DNA of 64,000 bases from Phallusia mammillata (lineage: Eukaryota > Chordata > Ascidiacea > Phlebobranchia > Ascidiidae): assembly GCA_003260075.1 (NCBI GenBank), contig QLIY01000056.1, positions 229,746-293,745 of the forward strand. The letters are read 5' to 3'. Below, piece after piece: positions 1 through 11,600 of this stretch (the stretch's first letter is position 1; the number at the start of each line of letters is the position of its first letter). Under the pieces are notes generated by a model. The model did not search any database and was not told the origin of the DNA. It was given only the letters and a program-made list of their open reading frames with translations. The position numbers were made by a program, and so were the translations under genes.

Positions 1-488
1 CACAGGTGCTGTACAGCCGTATTGTGAAATCACGCCTTTCCTAAGCCTTCTAGGATTAAGTTCCGGGCCTTGGAGCCTGTTATTTTGACGTTCCTCGCCA
101 CCCAGATACGAAACCAGGTGTGAGACAAACTTGGGGCCAAAGCCAATTACAATAATGACCGGATCTTATAATCCACTGCGTGATTTTCAGGACTACGCTG
201 TAGGATATATGATGTTCATAATTGCTAACATAGGATTTACTATGTAACAAAATTGGCGTGGTGACGCTAGTGATTACAATATAATATTGATCCCTATGTT
301 GTAAAAGGTACAGACAATATCACGGACTAAGTTGACAAAAGTTTACGCAAAAAGTGTTCGGTTAATAGCGTTTTAAGAACCAAACTGTACATCGATAAAA
401 ATGTTTAATTTTGCACACAATGTTTGGTTAAACACCTTGAAAATTAAAAAATGACAAAAAACCTTTAAACTTTGAGGATTGTTCATAA

Positions 489-593
489 GTTCATAAATAG
501 GTGAAAATAACGGCCCAAATAGACGTAAAAAGCGACATGCTTTATTATTGAAACGTTTCGGCAAATGCTCTTGTCATTTTCAGTGATATAAGA
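489..593 (-). repeat. Dispersed repeat, copy 1 (CACTGA...GCATTTGCCGAAACG family)
   Basis: Read on the minus strand this has a CACTGA start, a GAGCATTTGCCGAAACG core and a tail TTTTTACGTCTATTTGGGCC. The same order of motifs recurs at about 24486-24618, 41139-41230 and 45968-46038. No open reading frame or target-site duplication is evident. It may be a non-autonomous element; the CTGA...GAAA spacing recalls a decayed hammerhead core but stem II pairs poorly. Confidence 0.6.
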
Positions 594-1252
594 CTCACAA
601 AACTTACACTAAACAAAGTTACCTTGTTGTTTCTGGAGATATAATAGACTACTAATTTTCCAAACTTGACAAAAGTGTATGTAACACCTAATCTAAATAA
701 AAATGTGACAAAATGTCCAGAAGAATGTACTGTCAAAAAACGCAAAACATACTATATTTAAAAAATGTCTAAATCTGACTTTTTTGCTGCAAAGGCTATA
801 TTTATAACTGCATTTGTAAATATCGCTGCAACTTTTCGCTTACATCTCTGCAACAGCACTAAACATTGTAAAGAGAGGGTTCTAGCGTATATAGGCCTCT
901 CCTAAATAACATAATCAGTAGGTAATCGGTTTGGGCCACCAAGACAATTGAGACAATTTCTCCCTATTAAGACGATTTGCCTAAAACGGGGCCTATTTGG
1001 CACATTAAGTTTCAACAGCCGCTTATGGTCCCATTAAGAAAATATGAGGATCAAAGTTTCTATAGAGCAAAATTATAGTTCATGAAGAGAGGGGACTTTG
1101 TAATAAAACGGCTTGGCACCGAAATCAATTCTCAATTGGTTTAAACGTTTTAAATAGATTGGAAATTAAATTAAAATATTGGGACAGATTTAGTAAATTT
1201 TAAATCATTGCCTTACTTTATTTTCGGATGTAAGTAAATGCAATCAATGTTC

Positions 1253-1470
1253 AATAAACTAATGTGGTACATTGTACAAAAACAGTTAAAATAACGTTTT
1301 ATCAAACTGCATTCAACACTCTAAATGTAGCAAATTCACCAAAGATCGATGTCATACCCCCCCCCCAATAAACTAATGTGGTACATTGTACAAAAACAGT
1401 TAAAATAACGTTTTTGTCAAACTGCATTTAACACTCTAAATGTAGCAAATTCACCAAAGATCGATGTCAT
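1253..1470 (+). repeat. Direct duplication around a 10-C run (junction 1)
   Basis: Copies 1253-1355 and 1367-1470 are nearly identical and flank C10 at 1357-1366. Read as two overlapping contig ends that were not merged; probably one sequence in the genome. Confidence 0.75.
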
Positions 1471-2326
1471 TGGGAAAATGTGTTGTTTTAGTCTTAAACC
1501 TAATGTGCAAACTGCAACATGTCACAACAATATATGCCGCCAAAATAAATTGCATTCAGTAAGAAAATCAAAATAATTAAATTTGTAAAACAGACATTAA
1601 TTTGGGTGGATTGCATTCTGAGCACATCGCTTTAAGATGGATGCAAAGTTTTAAATTAGAATCGGTTTTATTGAATTGGAATTTGGCACCTAATATAAAT
1701 TTCCCACGTGGCTTTCCATTAAATTATGAAATCGGAATACGGTTGCAAACAATTTTCTCATGAAACTTAAAACCTTTTTTATGGCGACTTCTCGTTGCGT
1801 TTTAAGACCACGTGAAGTTTTCCTCCCGAAAGCGAAGTCAAGTAAATAATTTATTATCCCTTTTCCCGCTACTTTCTATTACGTTCGTGTTGCAGGCGAG
1901 TTACCCTTCGCTTATTTGACACTGCAACCTTTATCTTTTTTCAAGCAAATATTCAATGTATTTTATCTAAAATTGATTCTGTTTTGGTTCTTCCGCTTGA
2001 TTCCGTTTGATTTAACTTCGGATCCAAACGTCGATAAAATTTAGCAAAATAAAAAATATTTGGACAAAAGGGCATAAAAATGTATGAATTTTATTTAAAC
2101 GCAATACTTCTGTTATAGTGTTCGATATTTTACTATTGCATTAAATACAAAAATCATAAGATAGATCCTAAAATTAATAAAATTCTTATCTCCCGTTAAA
2201 ATGGCCGTGTGGTGTTTGGGTGCACACAGACAAGTTGTTTAAAATCGCAATCTTTTATATGCACACACTACATTGCAATACCTTCTTTGAGAAATTCTCG
2301 TATCTTAAATTAAAATTTTTTTACAG

Positions 2327-2875
2327 GTCAAGATTTGGTTTCAAAACCGTCGTTCGAAGTACAAGAAGCTTCTCAAGCAGCAACTCCTGCATAAGAATGG
2401 GGGTGAACTCATGATGAGCTTTACAGCTTTCGGCACCGCGCCTCCAAATCACGGCGGCGACCAAATCGACATGATGACGTCATCAAACGCTGCTTACGTC
2501 ACTGGTGACGTTCCACACTGGGGCATGGAGGGTGAAAATCATGAAGCGCGCATTTACCAGCAACCAATGGTCGCACCACAACACCATAACCAACAAAATG
2601 AAGTCTTAGCGCGCAATGACAACCTAGGCATTGTTACGCAACAACAGAACGCCCGAACGTGGGCCCACCAGCCCCATCAGCAGTACCCCAACGCTTCTCC
2701 CCCATGCGAGATGTACCCTCTGCCCCCTATGGTCTCGTACCCGCCCACAAACTGCCCCAACACCTCGCCCGCTACTGAACCAATGGGAAAACGCCCTGAA
2801 TTAAACCACGTGACCCACTCGGCCAATCAGCTCTGCCGCAGCGACGGTCCCGCTATGCGTTGGTCACAGACGTGA
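2327..2875 (+). CDS. Dll: Distal-less homeobox protein, last exon (partial gene)
   Basis: This exon encodes the end of a Distal-less/Dlx transcription factor, a nuclear DNA-binding protein. It begins right after a polypyrimidine acceptor (tttttttacag, ending 2326) with V45 of the homeodomain: [18 protein letters not shown], the recognition helix with W48, F49, Q50, N51 and R53. The intron position between residues 44 and 45 of the homeodomain is the usual one for Dlx genes. The remaining ~165 residues are low-complexity and rich in Q, H, N and P, as in many Dlx carboxy-terminal activation regions, ending at TGA 2873-2875 (182 residues in this exon). Exons 1 and 2 are not in the window. It faces the minus-strand Dll tail to tail, stop codons about 2 kb apart. 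Family assignment is firm; A versus B copy is not decided. Confidence 0.93.
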   Translation, partial: VKIWFQNRRSKYKKLLKQQLLHKNGGELMMSFTAFGTAPPNHGGDQIDMMTSSNAAYVTGDVPHWGMEGENHEARIYQQPMVAPQHHNQQNEVLARNDNLGIVTQQQNARTWAHQPHQQYPNASPPCEMYPLPPMVSYPPTNCPNTSPATEPMGKRPELNHVTHSANQLCRSDGPAMRWSQT

Positions 2876-3376
2876 GGTGTTTCAGGTGTTTTGATTTTTT
2901 GAACAAAAGTGTTGTTCCAGACGATGGATTTTTCCTGTTGAATGAATTTACCTTTGTGCCTTTAAATAACCACAGACAAACATGCCACACGGTGAGCACA
3001 AAATGTTTGCAATTATTTCACCGATTTTGCCGGAATTGGATCCTCACTGCTCTAAATTGTATTTCTGGTGGCATGAATCTTTTCTTGTATATAGTTTGTT
3101 ATTCATCTGAGAGTTTTAGTGTAAAATTTCACCCAACTTGCCAATTCCTTTTCGAACTGTATCGTGTCGGTAAGGTTTCGAAATATACATCTTTTGACAA
3201 TTGCAATGCAGTCGCCTACAATTTTTGTTTGTTGTTTACCCACTTTTCATGTTTTTGAGCGGGGAATTAAAATGTAACAATGGTAACTTAAAAGGTGTAA
3301 TGTTTGAACTGTTTTGCACGCCTTTTAAAATATCCCTATAGTTTTAAAGAAAAACTAAAATTGACCAAATTAAACC

Positions 3377-3382
3377 AATAAA
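3377..3382 (+). terminator. Poly(A) signal of plus-strand Dll
   Basis: First canonical AATAAA downstream of the stop codon at 2875, giving a 3' UTR of about 500 bases. No competing AATAAA lies between. Confidence 0.55.
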
Positions 3383-3766
3383 CCTTTTAAAAAAGGGGCA
3401 GACTTCAAACATCCAGCATACCCCTTTTGCTCAAGTTTATATCACGTCTAGTGAAGCGTATCAAGGCCAGCTGTGATTGTCGTCATTATTAAGCTTCGTC
3501 CGCGGTCCCGTCGGAGCCAAATTACACCCCAACGGTCCCCGGTTTTAATAACCAAGACACTGTAATAAGCAGGTTCGGGTTGAAAACTGGGAATTTGGAT
3601 TCCACACTTCGTGCTAAGCAAGGGTATGATCAACTGACGCTTGAGCACGGGTGACGCACTATTACTTTGATAAAAATATCTTCTATACCGATCTGGCACG
3701 CGATTGCTGCGAACGCTTTCGTAGGAAAAAGTGCAGGATTTTTATACCAAGGTTGTTTGGTATATT

Positions 3767-3946
3767 CAGTAGTGGGATTCAGCCAGTACGCTCCGGTTCT
3801 ATAGAACCGTCTCAACAACTTTAATGAGATCAGCGAACCGGTTACCATTACTGGTTACTGTCAATCGACTTTTTGTAACAGAACCGGCTGAAAAATATGA
3901 CTTTTGTGATAAAACCGACTGACAAAAAATTCGAATTCCACCACTA
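3767..3946. mobile_element. hAT-type MITE, 180 bp
   Basis: Ends CAGTAGTGGGATTC and GAATTCCACCACTA are imperfect inverted repeats, and the element is flanked by a perfect 8-bp target-site duplication GGTATATT (3759-3766 and 3947-3954). Eight-base duplications and CAG/CTA-like ends are hAT hallmarks. No transposase frame; non-autonomous. It sits between the convergent Dll genes. Confidence 0.85.
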
Positions 3947-4292
3947 GGTATATTCTGTCACGTTACATATAGTTTTTAAAACTTGAATTGAATTGATACA
4001 CGTTTAAGAAAAAAATATACAAATTCGCATTCGGCGTCAGCACCGAATTATAACGGCGGACTTCTGTTACTTTTGTAAGTAAATGCTTCATAATTTTTTG
4101 TTTTTCTAAATTCGTTGAAATACCAGTTTGTACAAAACTTGGCCGTTTAACAAATCAAATCATGTTTTAGTCATAAATAGAAATGACTTTTCTGCATAAA
4201 AACACTAATAAGCTTATTTTGTACATATTTTTTGGACACCTGTTAATATTTCTAAAAAAAACACCAGACAGCACTTGTATGTTTCACTTGAA

Positions 4293-4298
4293 TTTATT
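4293..4298 (-). terminator. Candidate poly(A) signal of minus-strand Dll
   Basis: TTTATT on the plus strand reads AATAAA on the minus strand, about 565 bases beyond the stop codon at 4863. An ATTAAA variant lies nearer (plus 4615-4620), so the true 3' end is uncertain. Confidence 0.35.
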
Positions 4299-4594
4299 AC
4301 AAAATAACAGTGTATGCGCGCGTTTACAAAACAGTGTTAGGCAAAAACGGTACTATAGTGACATAAACTCACAGCAAATGCAGCTTCGTAAGTGGAAAAC
4401 GTGAACCTGTGTGGAATAGCATTAAAATGCAAACACATATCGTGGATTGTGTGCGCAAATGAGCTAAAACAAAAGTAAAATCATACGTAAAAAATGGCAG
4501 TGATTGTGCACAAGTAATCAAACTTAAATCAACGTTGCAAAGTTTCGTAACATCATCTGAAGTGAATGTGCATTAGTGACAGCAAAAAATTTAT

Positions 4595-4921
4595 GACACT
4601 AATCAAATAGTGCTTTTAATCCCAGTAAAACTCAGTGTAGCGCACGAGCCTTTTTGTTGCATTACTCTAGTCTTTAACACTCTTACAGTCATTCTCAGTA
4701 TCATTGGTTGGTTTCAAACAGTTCATATACCTTGGTTAGTTGCTCGACGGCTTGACACTAATTAGATAGTGTTTTTTTGCAGCAATAAAACTCAGGGCAG
4801 CGCATGACCCTTTCGTAGCATTCCCAACCCTTGATACTCTTACACAACACGCAAAGCCTTTTTCAGTACCATAGGTTGGATTTGAATTGTTCATAAGCTT
4901 GTGTTAGTTGCTCGACAGATT
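4595..4921 (-). repeat. Tandem duplication of the 3' end of minus-strand Dll
   Basis: Two imperfect units, about 4595-4753 and 4754-4921, share long matches such as GACACTAAT, AAAACTCAG and TTAGTTGCTCGAC. The gene-proximal unit holds the last ~18 codons and the stop; the other lies in the 3' UTR and still reads as a degenerate copy of those codons ending in a stop (VEQLTKVYELFETN against [14 protein letters not shown]). No poly-C separates them, so this is a real, older duplication. Confidence 0.8.
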
Positions 4922-7748
4922 GAGCAGTAACGGTGTCAACTACTTGATCGGTTGCAACGTTGGGAAAATCAACTGCTTCTTGTTGAGCTGAATCACTCGG
5001 AGGGGCTTCGATGGCCAATGGGTAATGGTGAGTGTTTGTGTGAGATGGGTCCTCGGTGGGGTGATAGGGGTATTGGGCTGAGGAGGCGGAGGCTGTTGAA
5101 AAATGGGGGGTGGGGAACTGGCGGTCCTGGAATTGAGTGTGCGGCTGTTGTGCGTGAAAATCTGTGAAAAAATATAACCATAAAAAAACTGAGCAAACAA
5201 TCTTTATGAATAAAGTTCTCACTCATAACTTTGAATCTTGTTTATTTTTTTCACGTCATTCTACGCATAAACAATCATCTATTTGCGTCTCTTTTTTGCA
5301 TCGTAAACTAGTATTTGATAAAAAGTCACGAGAGCTATTTATTACCTTGATAATTGCTGTTGAGTTGCTGGTATTGAGCATACTGCATGTATTCTTGACG
5401 CAAAATGTCAGCAGTGTTGGTCCCGTTGTAAGTGTATGGGGCTGCTTCAAGGTTAGTTATGCCATGTTGGGTCATCAATTGTCGCTGGTTTTCAAGTTTT
5501 GAGGATCTGCAAATAACAAGTAAAGCGTTTCAAATTGTGTTCAGTTTCAAAATTTATTAGGCCTGTATCAAACGGTTAGCCCATGAATCACTTAGGTAAA
5601 GACTTTGTACTGTAGTACACTTATAGCAACTTCAATTTGCTAGGCAAGGTAATGTGTTTGTCTAGTTATTGTTTTCAGTGCTAACTCTTTTTTATTTTAT
5701 TCCGTTCCAAGTAACCGGAAGTTTTCGCTTTTATCCGAACTAATTTTTACAATCATATTTTTACCCTAACAATTAGTTTTTATATATTTACCGTAACACC
5801 GAATTTTTTAAATTAAGTCACTTAAGGACAAGTGCAACTTCCTGAAGCAGTAAATCGGTATGTATAGGAAAAACTTTGATAACTCACCCATTAGTTGGGC
5901 AATGCATCTTGGCTGGGTTCCATCCGCCGTTTGGATCGCAACGAGGATCGTCATCATATCGATTTCTCTTTACTCCTCCTGCTCCGAGCCGATGATCCAT
6001 GGACTGATGCTGCTCATACTCTGGAGATTGGTTGTCCACCACTGTTTGGATCCCGATGTCATCCAGATCTTGGACTACCCCAGTTTTGAGAAGCTTCTTG
6101 ATCTTAGAGCGACGGTTCTGAAACCAGACTTTGACCTGTAAAAATGAAATTTTGAGTTTGTTTGAAATGTGAATAATGCAAAAACAATACCGGCTAACCA
6201 ATGTCACTACAACCCAAAATTTATGCTTTATTTCAGCTTCAATAATGCACAAATAATAGCGGCCAACCAGTGTCACTACAACCCACAGTTTATACCTTAG
6301 TTCAGCCTCAATAATGCACAAATAACAGCGGCTAACCAGTGTCACTATAACCCATAATTTGTACCTTAGTTCAACCCCAAACATATCAAACTTTTAGACT
6401 TCTCCAGAAAACGTTTTGTATCTAAGCGTAGATAACATAAAATACTCGTCAAATCGTTCTGATGTTGCGACTTATGCACGTAAGATAATTCGAAAAACGG
6501 TATTTAACCAGTTTACTTAGAAAGTATGTTGTTTTATCAGCAAAATGGAGTATATCGCGTTACCTGAGTTTGAGTCAACCCAAGGTTTGCAGCCAGTCTT
6601 GCTCTTTCCGGGAGCGCAAGATACTGGACTTTCTTGAAGTAGTTGTGAAGCTCTTGTAGCTGGAAGTTTGAGTACACAGTTCTCGGATTTCGCTTCTTTT
6701 TGTTCTTTTTCCCATCAGCACTCCCAATATCACTGCCAGGCGAGTGTTGTTCATCAAAACCGCCATCACTAGTGGGCGACATGGCGCCCGTGTCAGCTTC
6801 ATCGGTGAAGTGATCGTTTTCCACAGGAGATGGAGGACCAGTTACTGGTGATGACGACTGTTCGATTTCTAAACAAACATTTAAAAAATTATGTACAATT
6901 TTCAAACTACTTTGCATGATAAAATACAACAATATCAAAATTACAATGTGTTTTTTCAATGCCAAAAGAATACATACCTTGTCCCTGGGGTGTGATATCG
7001 GAAAGAGAATTACCGTTATCGTGAATGGACGATAAACTTGCAGGAGAAAGACGATCTAAAATCAAAGTTCATTGTTACTCAATACAGCGACAACGCAAAT
7101 TGGTAGAAGCAATCAATATAAAAACATACCTGGAAGATTTGAAAAGCAGCTGGAGCTTGTAACATTGTTTCCAGCAACGTCGTCGCTGTACGGAGATGGC
7201 CTTGATTCTACTTCAGAAGTCTCGTTTAAAGTTTCACTTTCCGGTGTAGTAGGGGGCGTTTCATTCGATGCTCCCTCTGCAGTCTGTTCCTGATTCAAGG
7301 CATCCGTGTTATATGCCCCAATGCCGTACTTTGGTATGTGTTCCTGACCGGCGAACTGCTGCGCTTTAGCAGATGTATATAAGGCAGTGTCGTTGCCGTA
7401 AGGTGGCGGTGTAAGCAATGGGTTGATTGCGACGTTTGGTGGGACATGGCCCATCTGTTGGTGAAGATGGTTGGGTGCATACTTCTGTGACCAGCCATAA
7501 GGAAAAGCAGCTGAATAGTTCTGAGCTTGTGGGAAGTACGGAGTCTTATAGAGGTTTGAAAAGGTGCCTTCGTATGCTGCGTTATTGTTTCCATCTTCAT
7601 ATTGATTTTCAACTTCTTTCCTCGCATGTTCTTGGTGAAGGTAGTTAAACTTTCCGTAGGTGGCCTCCTTGTCGTCTGTTTGATGGTCATAGGATTTCTC
7701 CACTTGTGCGTAGTCCAGCATAGGCTGCATTGCAACTTGAGCTGACAT
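4863..7748 (-). CDS. Dll: Distal-less homeobox transcription factor, complete gene
   Basis: Six exons join in frame to 569 residues: 7748-7130, 7055-6978, 6868-6564, 6135-5888, 5506-5346 and 5161-4863 (stop TGA). Every junction has GT/AG and phases agree throughout. Residues 1-290 are low-complexity (Y, Q, P, S, T, acidic). The homeodomain is residues 291-350: exon 3 gives [14 protein letters not shown] and [20 protein letters not shown], exon 4 gives [16 protein letters not shown], split at 44/45 as in Dlx genes. V47 replaces the usual isoleucine and helix 1-2 residues (HNYFKKV) diverge from the Dlx consensus, so the copy is fast-evolving. The tail is Q/Y/P-rich. The start is the first ATG of the long first exon; a 5' untranslated exon is possible. 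The partner Dll faces it on the plus strand. Odd features: 69-bp triplication in intron 3 and duplicated 3' end. Expected to act in ectoderm and nervous-system patterning (family knowledge). Confidence 0.93.
6172..6378 (-). repeat. Three tandem 69-bp units in a Dll intron
   Basis: Units start with AATAATGCA at 6172, 6241 and 6310, exactly 69 bp apart, with a few substitutions. They lie in the intron that splits the homeobox. Because 69 is a multiple of three, the minus-strand frame stays open through the repeats and runs into the exon carrying homeodomain helix 3. Confidence 0.9.
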
Positions 7749-8600
7749 AGTGCGTTTTAAATCAATTTTATATTCTGAAATTTAAAGAATACGAATGGGT
7801 AAAAGCTGGATTAAAAACCATACAGTTTACATTTAACATTCTGAGAAATTTCTGAAGTAACTAATCTTTAAAGTTTAAGATAAAAATCAAACAGTTTTCT
7901 GTATGCTCGTTTCTATATTCTACACTATTGCTTTTGCCAATCCGAAGTATGTAAGTGTAAAAGCTAGATCAAAAACCTTTTTACTTACGACTAACAGTAA
8001 TTTTGAAATTTCTGGAGTAATTACAATTTAACATGTAAGATAAAATAATTTTCTGTATGTATAAATACACTCTTTACTCGGTTCTATTACTGCACTATAG
8101 CTATGCCAATACAAGGTATTTCCCAAGCACAGTTGCCCTTGTTGTCGCTTGCACTGCTGCTTACAAATGATATCACTCTGAACAAGCTACTGCGGTTTTA
8201 TGCAGGTGCCTTCCAAAGCGAAGACAATAAGCGCAAGGCTGTCATCCCAGCTTCACTACAAACTCTAGAGTCGGCGCTTTTTTGCGTCCAGAGGACTTAA
8301 TCCCTAAGGCCAAACTCACGAGGCACATGAATAAACTAGCGCCCTTGGCTAGCGCCGCGACGCATTCGATACGAAGAACTTCATTGTCGGTAGTGCAAAG
8401 GCAAGCGCGTCCCATTGTTGGCCATTGTTTTAGCGCGCGAGCACGTTGCATTGTTGTTGTTGCAAGGTAAAGAACAAAAGAGGGAGGATTGGAAATCGCA
8501 AGGTAAGATTTTGTTTGCTTTGCTCCCTTAACGTTCATGCCCCTATTGTGGCTGGTGTTTATGTTTGTGTAAATGATTGTGTTTGCATTTGCAGCTGATA
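7749..8600 (-). promoter_or_regulatory. 5' flank of minus-strand Dll
   Basis: The likely promoter and upstream control region, inferred from position only. It contains a ~158-bp tandem duplication (7799-8114) next to the ATG, then a GC-richer patch with several CG dinucleotides (8200-8480). No reliable TATA box or start site is seen. The 130-residue minus frame at 8634-8242 has no family features. Confidence 0.35.
7799..8114 (-). repeat. Imperfect ~158-bp tandem duplication upstream of Dll ATG
   Basis: Units begin GTAAAAGCT at 7799 and 7957 and continue with parallel motifs (AGATAAAA, TTTTCTGTATG, then GCCAAT near the end). Divergence is well above haplotype level and there is no poly-C between, so it is a true duplication. 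Confidence 0.75.
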
Positions 8601-11600
8601 TTGTTTGTGTTTTGGTAGCATTTGGGAAGTGCAAATATTTGACCTGTATCTCCTATCAAAATGTTTTGCTTTACTCAATACAATCCCAGCCTTGAAAAAT
8701 GGAAATATGCAGGCGATTATGCCTAATTGTTCCAGTACCATCATATTGTTCAAGTCAGTTACAATTAAATAAAATTGAAAATTAAAGACAAGTTTCGTTT
8801 AAAGCCAAAATTAAAGTTGATCTTAGGTTTGATTTTCGACATGGATCAAACATATATTAGGCATAGAATTGGGTACAAACATACTCAGATTATAACATGC
8901 TTTGGTTTTAAGCATACTAATGCTGGTGTACTTATTTGGTAACAGTCCTTCTGCAATCTTATCAACGTTATTGCTTGAGACAGAAGGTTAATGAACTTTA
9001 TCAATCTGCGAGGTTATAAATTAGCACAACTACCGATAAGGCAGACAAACTGGCGGTTACGTTTAAAAGTAAAGTTATGTTGTGTTTCTTTCGTACATTA
9101 ATGTGTAGTGGTACCGCATCATGTATTTCGTAAAACATCCAGTAGTATGTTCAGTAGAGTTTATAAAAATAGTTTTGTAACCAAATTGACATTGGCTGAT
9201 AAACAAACTGGATCATGCTGCCAATATGTTAAACAAACTAAAAGACGTTGCATATATAGTTGTGGACGCTATTACCATTAATCGTGGTCAATACGTTAAG
9301 AACGGTGTAAGTCGCATAAAACATGTATTGTTACGGCATTTTTAGTAATGTTTACACATAAAATCTTAAAATACAATAAAATCTACATTAAGGTGTTTAA
9401 CAAAAGTGGGTCATGCTGCCAAAACAGTAAACCATCTATTAGCATTACACCTTTGTGTTGTTGTTAAAAAACTATCTTGTTTAAGTTTAATACGTTTAGA
9501 AAGGTGTGAAATATTTTAAGCCACATATTAAAACATGTATTATTAAGGGTCTGGTTGGGCAAAACCTATACTAATTAGGCGTTCTACGGGGCATACAAAT
9601 GTTTCAAATCAAAGTTAAGAGCTATGTAGGTATGTTGTTTCACGGGGTCAGCGTAATCCGATGAGAATTAGGTGCGCAATGTATTTGCTCTTGTAATCCA
9701 GTTTGCCACAAAACGTCTCCCGCAAGCACCTGTACACGTTAACATACTTTTACCGTTGGAAGGCGACGCATTAAGCGCTGTGCCACATAATTATCGGGTG
9801 CAGGTAAGCAAAGGAGTAGGGCGTTCCTGCGTCGTGTTCAATAGATTGTCATTTTTTCTTCAAGCCGATGCCAATGCTTGATAAGATTTTGCGTGAAGTC
9901 TCGTTGGGGGCAGACTCTTCTTCGGCCCATATTTGTTTTCATTGTTCTGTTGGCGCACATTTTGTATTGTTTACCTGCGAGTCGCCGCGGCAATCGGATT
10001 ATAACTCATAAATCTACTTACCTGTTATAATCTTGTAAAGGTGCTGCAAGCTCGCGTGGCAAACAGTTGTGGCTTGTAAAATGCGTTTGCGACATATTTA
10101 ATATTTAAGGAAATAATGCGCAATTCTAAGCGATGAAAATAGCAAATATTGCGTTGGTTATAAAATATCTTGGTATAAAGCAAGGTGCCTTTGCGGGTGG
10201 CAATAAAGATCGGTCGGACATTTGGATCATGTTTTTTATTAACTTTTTCTCTCCTTCTTTTCCTACAGTTTTGACAGTTGACGTGTTAATAGTTTAATTA
10301 CTTACATTTTGCTCATCTCTACACTATTTAATACGAATCTTTTTACCATAAGCCTAATATAAAAATGGGCGCTTTGAAAAGCTCTGGTCTAAAATGTTGG
10401 ATTTTATGTCTACTTTGTCGCAACTTGACCTGTGTGAATCCGTCATAAAAACTTATTTACAATATTTCCGTTCTGTTGTTTTAGCAAATATTTGTTCAAT
10501 GCCCATGGTATCTTACTGAAACCCCATTTAAACAGGAAGAAAAATTAAATCTTTTTTTTTGTTTAGCTAATTTTATCTCTATCATAATATTATCTATATT
10601 AAGAATTGTTTATTATTTGCCCATTAAGTATTCCATAAACCTTTCAAATATTTTGTATTTCACTTCCCAGGGAAAAGACAAACGCATACTATCAATGGAA
10701 TCAAGATAAAATGGACATAAGGTAACTTTTTTATGTTATTTCAATGGCTAAACTTACACATATTTTTTTTGCACATCCACCTAAGAATAACTCTATTATC
10801 GTAATTTTTCCACATCGATAATTTTTATTTGAATTCAAACATCACAGCCCAACAAAACACATCTTCTTACGAGCAGTTATATATTGCAAGACTAAGAATC
10901 AGTGCTTGGCACTTTTACACCCATTATACAGGTACATGACATTAATTTGGAAATAGACAAACACCGCCAGCACCTCTGTTACACCTACTTTGTCATTGCA
11001 CTTGAGGTTAGGCAAAAAGGACGGACTTAGGCACAAAATACGTTGGGTTGACAGAGCTACTGATAACACAGCTATTGGGCACAAACATGTTCGGACTTGC
11101 TGTTGGACAGCGACTTTTATATGCGGTTGATTTTACACAGTAAACAATAATTTATCAAGATTGCCACGAGATAATAATGATTTGCATTTTAGAATAAATT
11201 TTCATTTTCAGAATACAGAATACGTCTTAAAGACGCATGCTGTTAAATATATGCACATAAATTTTTTTTTTTTTACACAAATATACTTTGCACACAGTAT
11301 TTACATTTAACAAACAAAAACAGTATTTACATTTGACAAAATATGTGCAGTGTTTTCTTAAACTACTACAATTGCGCGTTGGATTTTATACAGCAATTTT
11401 TGATGCATTTTGGCTCTGTTTCCTTGTACAAAATAGAAAAAGTAACATATACAATAAAATAAGCAAGACATTGGTATCTTTGATTCAGTTTGCGTTCTTC
11501 AGCAAAAAAAACGAATCTCCAAAAATATATCGAAAAAGGCACATATCTCTATTTTCATGCAATGGTTTGATTAATGGTTGTGTGGGAATTTGGTTGTTTG

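Larger units (their letters stand above)
1..2326. other. Non-coding flank or intron before the plus-strand Dll exon
   Basis: No homeobox amino-terminal half is visible on the plus strand here, so the upstream exons of the plus-strand Dll gene lie outside the window and this is probably the 3' part of its homeobox intron. It holds a reverse copy of a dispersed repeat (about 489-593) and a duplicated segment around a 10-C run (1253-1470). Nothing else is recognisable. Confidence 0.6.
2876..4862. other. Shared 3' flank between the two Dll genes
   Basis: Contains the 3' UTR and poly(A) signal of the plus-strand gene, a hAT-type MITE (3767-3946), the tandemly duplicated 3' end of the minus-strand gene (4595-4921) and a possible minus-strand poly(A) signal (AATAAA, plus positions 4293-4298). 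No other gene is recognised; the open frames here are short and lack family features. Confidence 0.6.

Noticed and set aside
8242..8634. 130-codon minus frame upstream of Dll
   Set aside because: No conserved features; it lies in the CG-richer 5' flank and is likelier to be regulatory DNA.
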